Positions 5,191 through 5,244 of a stretch of DNA of 5,244 bases are shown one piece after another; the first letter of the stretch is position 1; each line of letters starts with the position of its first letter. The notes beneath the pieces were generated by a model. That model was given only the letters and a program-made list of their open reading frames with translations, did no database searches and was not told where the DNA came from. Location: contig JAIDVA010000022.1 in assembly GCA_029059925.1 (NCBI GenBank), positions 1 through 5,244 on the forward strand. The letters are read 5' to 3'. Position numbers and translations under genes: made by a program. Origin of the DNA: Eubacterium sp. (GTDB lineage: Bacteria > Bacillota > Clostridia > Oscillospirales > Acutalibacteraceae).

Positions 5191-5244
5191 CTGTCTGTTT
5201 TACACATCTGTCGCTGCCGACGATAGGGCTCGTGTAGATCGCGG
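5191..5244. other. Illumina Nextera (Tn5) adapter read-through, not genomic
   Basis: Four blocks appear in the exact order of a Nextera library end read outward. CTGTCTGTTTTACACATCT (5191-5209) equals the reverse complement of the 19-bp Tn5 mosaic end with 2 mismatches. GTCGCTGCCGACGA (5210-5223) equals the read-1 adapter tail with 1 mismatch. An 8-nt block TAGGGCTC (5224-5231) sits exactly where the i5 index belongs. GTGTAGATCGCGG (5232-5244) equals the start of the P5 complement with 1 mismatch. The total is 4 mismatches over 46 defined bases. This is leftover sequencing adapter at a contig end; it has no biological meaning and should be trimmed. Confidence 0.96.

Noticed and set aside
5191..5209. 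Natural Tn5/IS50-like transposon end, because of the near-perfect mosaic end
   Set aside because: It is followed by the read-1 adapter tail, an 8-nt index slot and P5 sequence, not by IS50 DNA. This is library adapter, not a mobile element.

Overview
The window is AT-rich, has tightly packed genes with GGAGG- or GGTGAT-type ribosome binding sites, and encodes families typical of gut Clostridia: CmpB-type permease, COG2426 membrane protein, group II ECF S component, and a pyrophosphatase-like/Nudix fusion. It most likely comes from an uncultured Oscillospiraceae/Lachnospiraceae-type Firmicute. The last 54 bases are not genomic. They match an Illumina Nextera (Tn5) adapter read-through, so the window probably ends at the end of a short-read, probably metagenomic, contig.

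Left part (1-2887), all on the minus strand and read right to left: a four-gene run. It consists of a pyrophosphatase-like/Nudix hydrolase fusion (2150-2887), a COG2426 small membrane protein (1627-2130), a PF14907-type nucleotidyltransferase (469-1626), and the N-terminal 157 residues of a membrane-anchored GH27 alpha-galactosidase-like enzyme (1-472, cut by the window edge). Gaps are 19 nt, 0 nt and an ATGA overlap, so the run is almost certainly one transcript. It starts from a near-consensus sigma-A promoter at 2918-2946. The genes do not form a pathway I recognise.

Centre (2888-3769): a roughly 200-bp divergent promoter region separates the minus-strand operon from a plus-strand CmpB-type (PF06541) permease gene. 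It carries an inverted repeat across the minus promoter's -35 box and three ATTACAA heptamers about 30 bp apart. The permease gene has its own extended -10 promoter, giving a very short leader, and ends at a strong 15-bp-stem terminator (3777-3817).

Right part (3859-5183): a two-gene plus-strand operon with its own extended -10 promoter, encoding an ECF transporter S component followed 12 nt later by a metal-dependent amidohydrolase (Amidohydro_2/COG2159). The arrangement suggests uptake of a small molecule and its hydrolysis or decarboxylation, but the substrate cannot be read from sequence. Genomic sequence ends at about 5190.

I found no CRISPR array, tRNA, rRNA, insertion sequence or defence system. 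No clearly new system is evident. The most notable points are the adapter contamination, the domain-fused Nudix protein, the uncharacterised nucleotidyltransferase co-transcribed with an anchored glycosidase, and the ECF S component/amidohydrolase pair.
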